This document shows positions 63,753-64,000 of a stretch of DNA of 64,000 nucleotides, in pieces. The notes under the pieces are model-generated. The model was not told the origin of the DNA and did no database searches. It saw only the letters and a program-made list of their open reading frames with translations. The position numbers and the translations under genes are program-made. The stretch is from Rhodococcus sp. SBT000017 (GTDB lineage: Bacteria > Actinomycetota > Actinomycetes > Mycobacteriales > Mycobacteriaceae). Numbering within the stretch: position 1 is the first letter of the stretch; each line of letters opens with the position of its first letter. The stretch lies in assembly GCF_003688915.1 (NCBI RefSeq), contig NZ_REFU01000002.1, positions 124,001 through 188,000 of the forward strand, read 5' to 3'.

Positions 63753-64000
63753 TCCAGTTCATCGATCAGATGCGTGCACAAAATTACCGGGTCGAGTCGA
63801 TCTGCCGCGTGCTTACCGAGCACGGCGTGCAGGTCGCCCCACGCACGTACCGCAACTGGAAAACCGCACCACCATCGGCTCGCACTGTCTCCGACGCCTA
63901 CCTCACCGCCGCTCTCCGCGACACGGTCGGCGAACCGGAAGAGCTCTACGGTCGCCGCAAGATGTACCGGCACCTGCGCAGGAAGGGCCATCACGCCGCT
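63665..64000 (+). CDS. IS3-family transposase OrfB (partial, expressed by -1 frameshift)
   Basis: The open -1 frame starts after a TGA at 63662-63664 and runs off the window. It reads FLREGARPSPPQIVQFIDQM then YRVESICRVLTEHGVQVAPR, and LYGRRKMYRHLRRKG, the N-terminal part of IS3 OrfB before the DDE catalytic core. A T-rich ATTTTCTTC at 63711-63719 is the likely slip region. An internal ATG at 63770 is an alternative start for a separate OrfB. Confidence 0.85.

Larger units (their letters stand above)
63387..64000 (+). mobile_element. IS3-family insertion sequence (left part; runs off the window)
   Basis: The left end is placed at TGAACCGTCCCGGG (63387), which resembles the inverted repeats of IS3-family elements and starts with the conserved TG. 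Two frames follow in the family's order: orfA (63438-63752) and orfB in the -1 frame. The right end is outside the window, so the target duplication cannot be checked. The element interrupts the WXG-type gene. Confidence 0.85.

Overview
The window is high-GC, densely packed bacterial DNA with many GTG starts and 4-nt ATGA/GTGA overlaps. It also carries lipoproteins with DUF3558, DUF4190, DUF4352 and DUF2510-like features and EspC/WXG100-like type VII secretion (ESX) genes. Together these point to a mycolic-acid actinobacterium, most likely Rhodococcus or a close relative. This is inferred from gene families; no rRNA or other taxonomic marker is present.

Layout. 0-9 kb: small membrane and secreted proteins, then a minus-strand ESX-accessory run (EspC-like protein, an 851-residue ESX-associated protein, a lipoprotein and a YbaB-like protein). 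Two copies of a 'helical protein + DUF3558 lipoprotein' pair (8.1-9.1 and 11.8-12.8 kb) flank a cytosine-deaminase-like enzyme, an unknown gene and an alpha-carbonic anhydrase lipoprotein. 13-20 kb: a membrane protein, a small conserved protein, a large UPF1-like helicase with a long coiled-coil insert, and two DUF4352 proteins on either side of a broken vWA gene.

20-32 kb is a defence-like island, visibly more AT-rich between about 20.95 and 25.9 kb. It holds an AIPR-family abortive-infection gene with a RAMA-like C-terminus and a -1 frame break, and a two-gene restriction-modification system in which nuclease and methyltransferase are fused and specificity is separate. It continues with an SMC/RecF-like AAA ATPase and small partner that are both broken, a winged-helix remnant, and an intact primase-helicase resembling TOTE conflict-system proteins. 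A truncated histidine kinase sits at its left edge. No integrase or tRNA is visible at either edge.

32-64 kb is mostly intact metabolic DNA. An RpiR-type regulator precedes a tight operon of metallophosphoesterase/beta-propeller, sugar-type ABC transporter and HAD phosphatase, which suggests import and dephosphorylation of a phosphorylated sugar or polyol. A beta-lactamase-fold lipoprotein overlaps an ArsR-like regulator. A Baeyer-Villiger monooxygenase is divergent from a nitroreductase, acyl-CoA ligase, TetR regulator and esterase, with a perfect palindrome between them. Next come a DUF4143 ATPase, the ssuCBAD sulfonate locus, GNAT, MFS, a ParB-like secreted protein, DedA, a two-component system and an HNH nuclease. 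The window ends in a second ESX-like cassette whose last gene is cut by an IS3-family element that runs off the edge.
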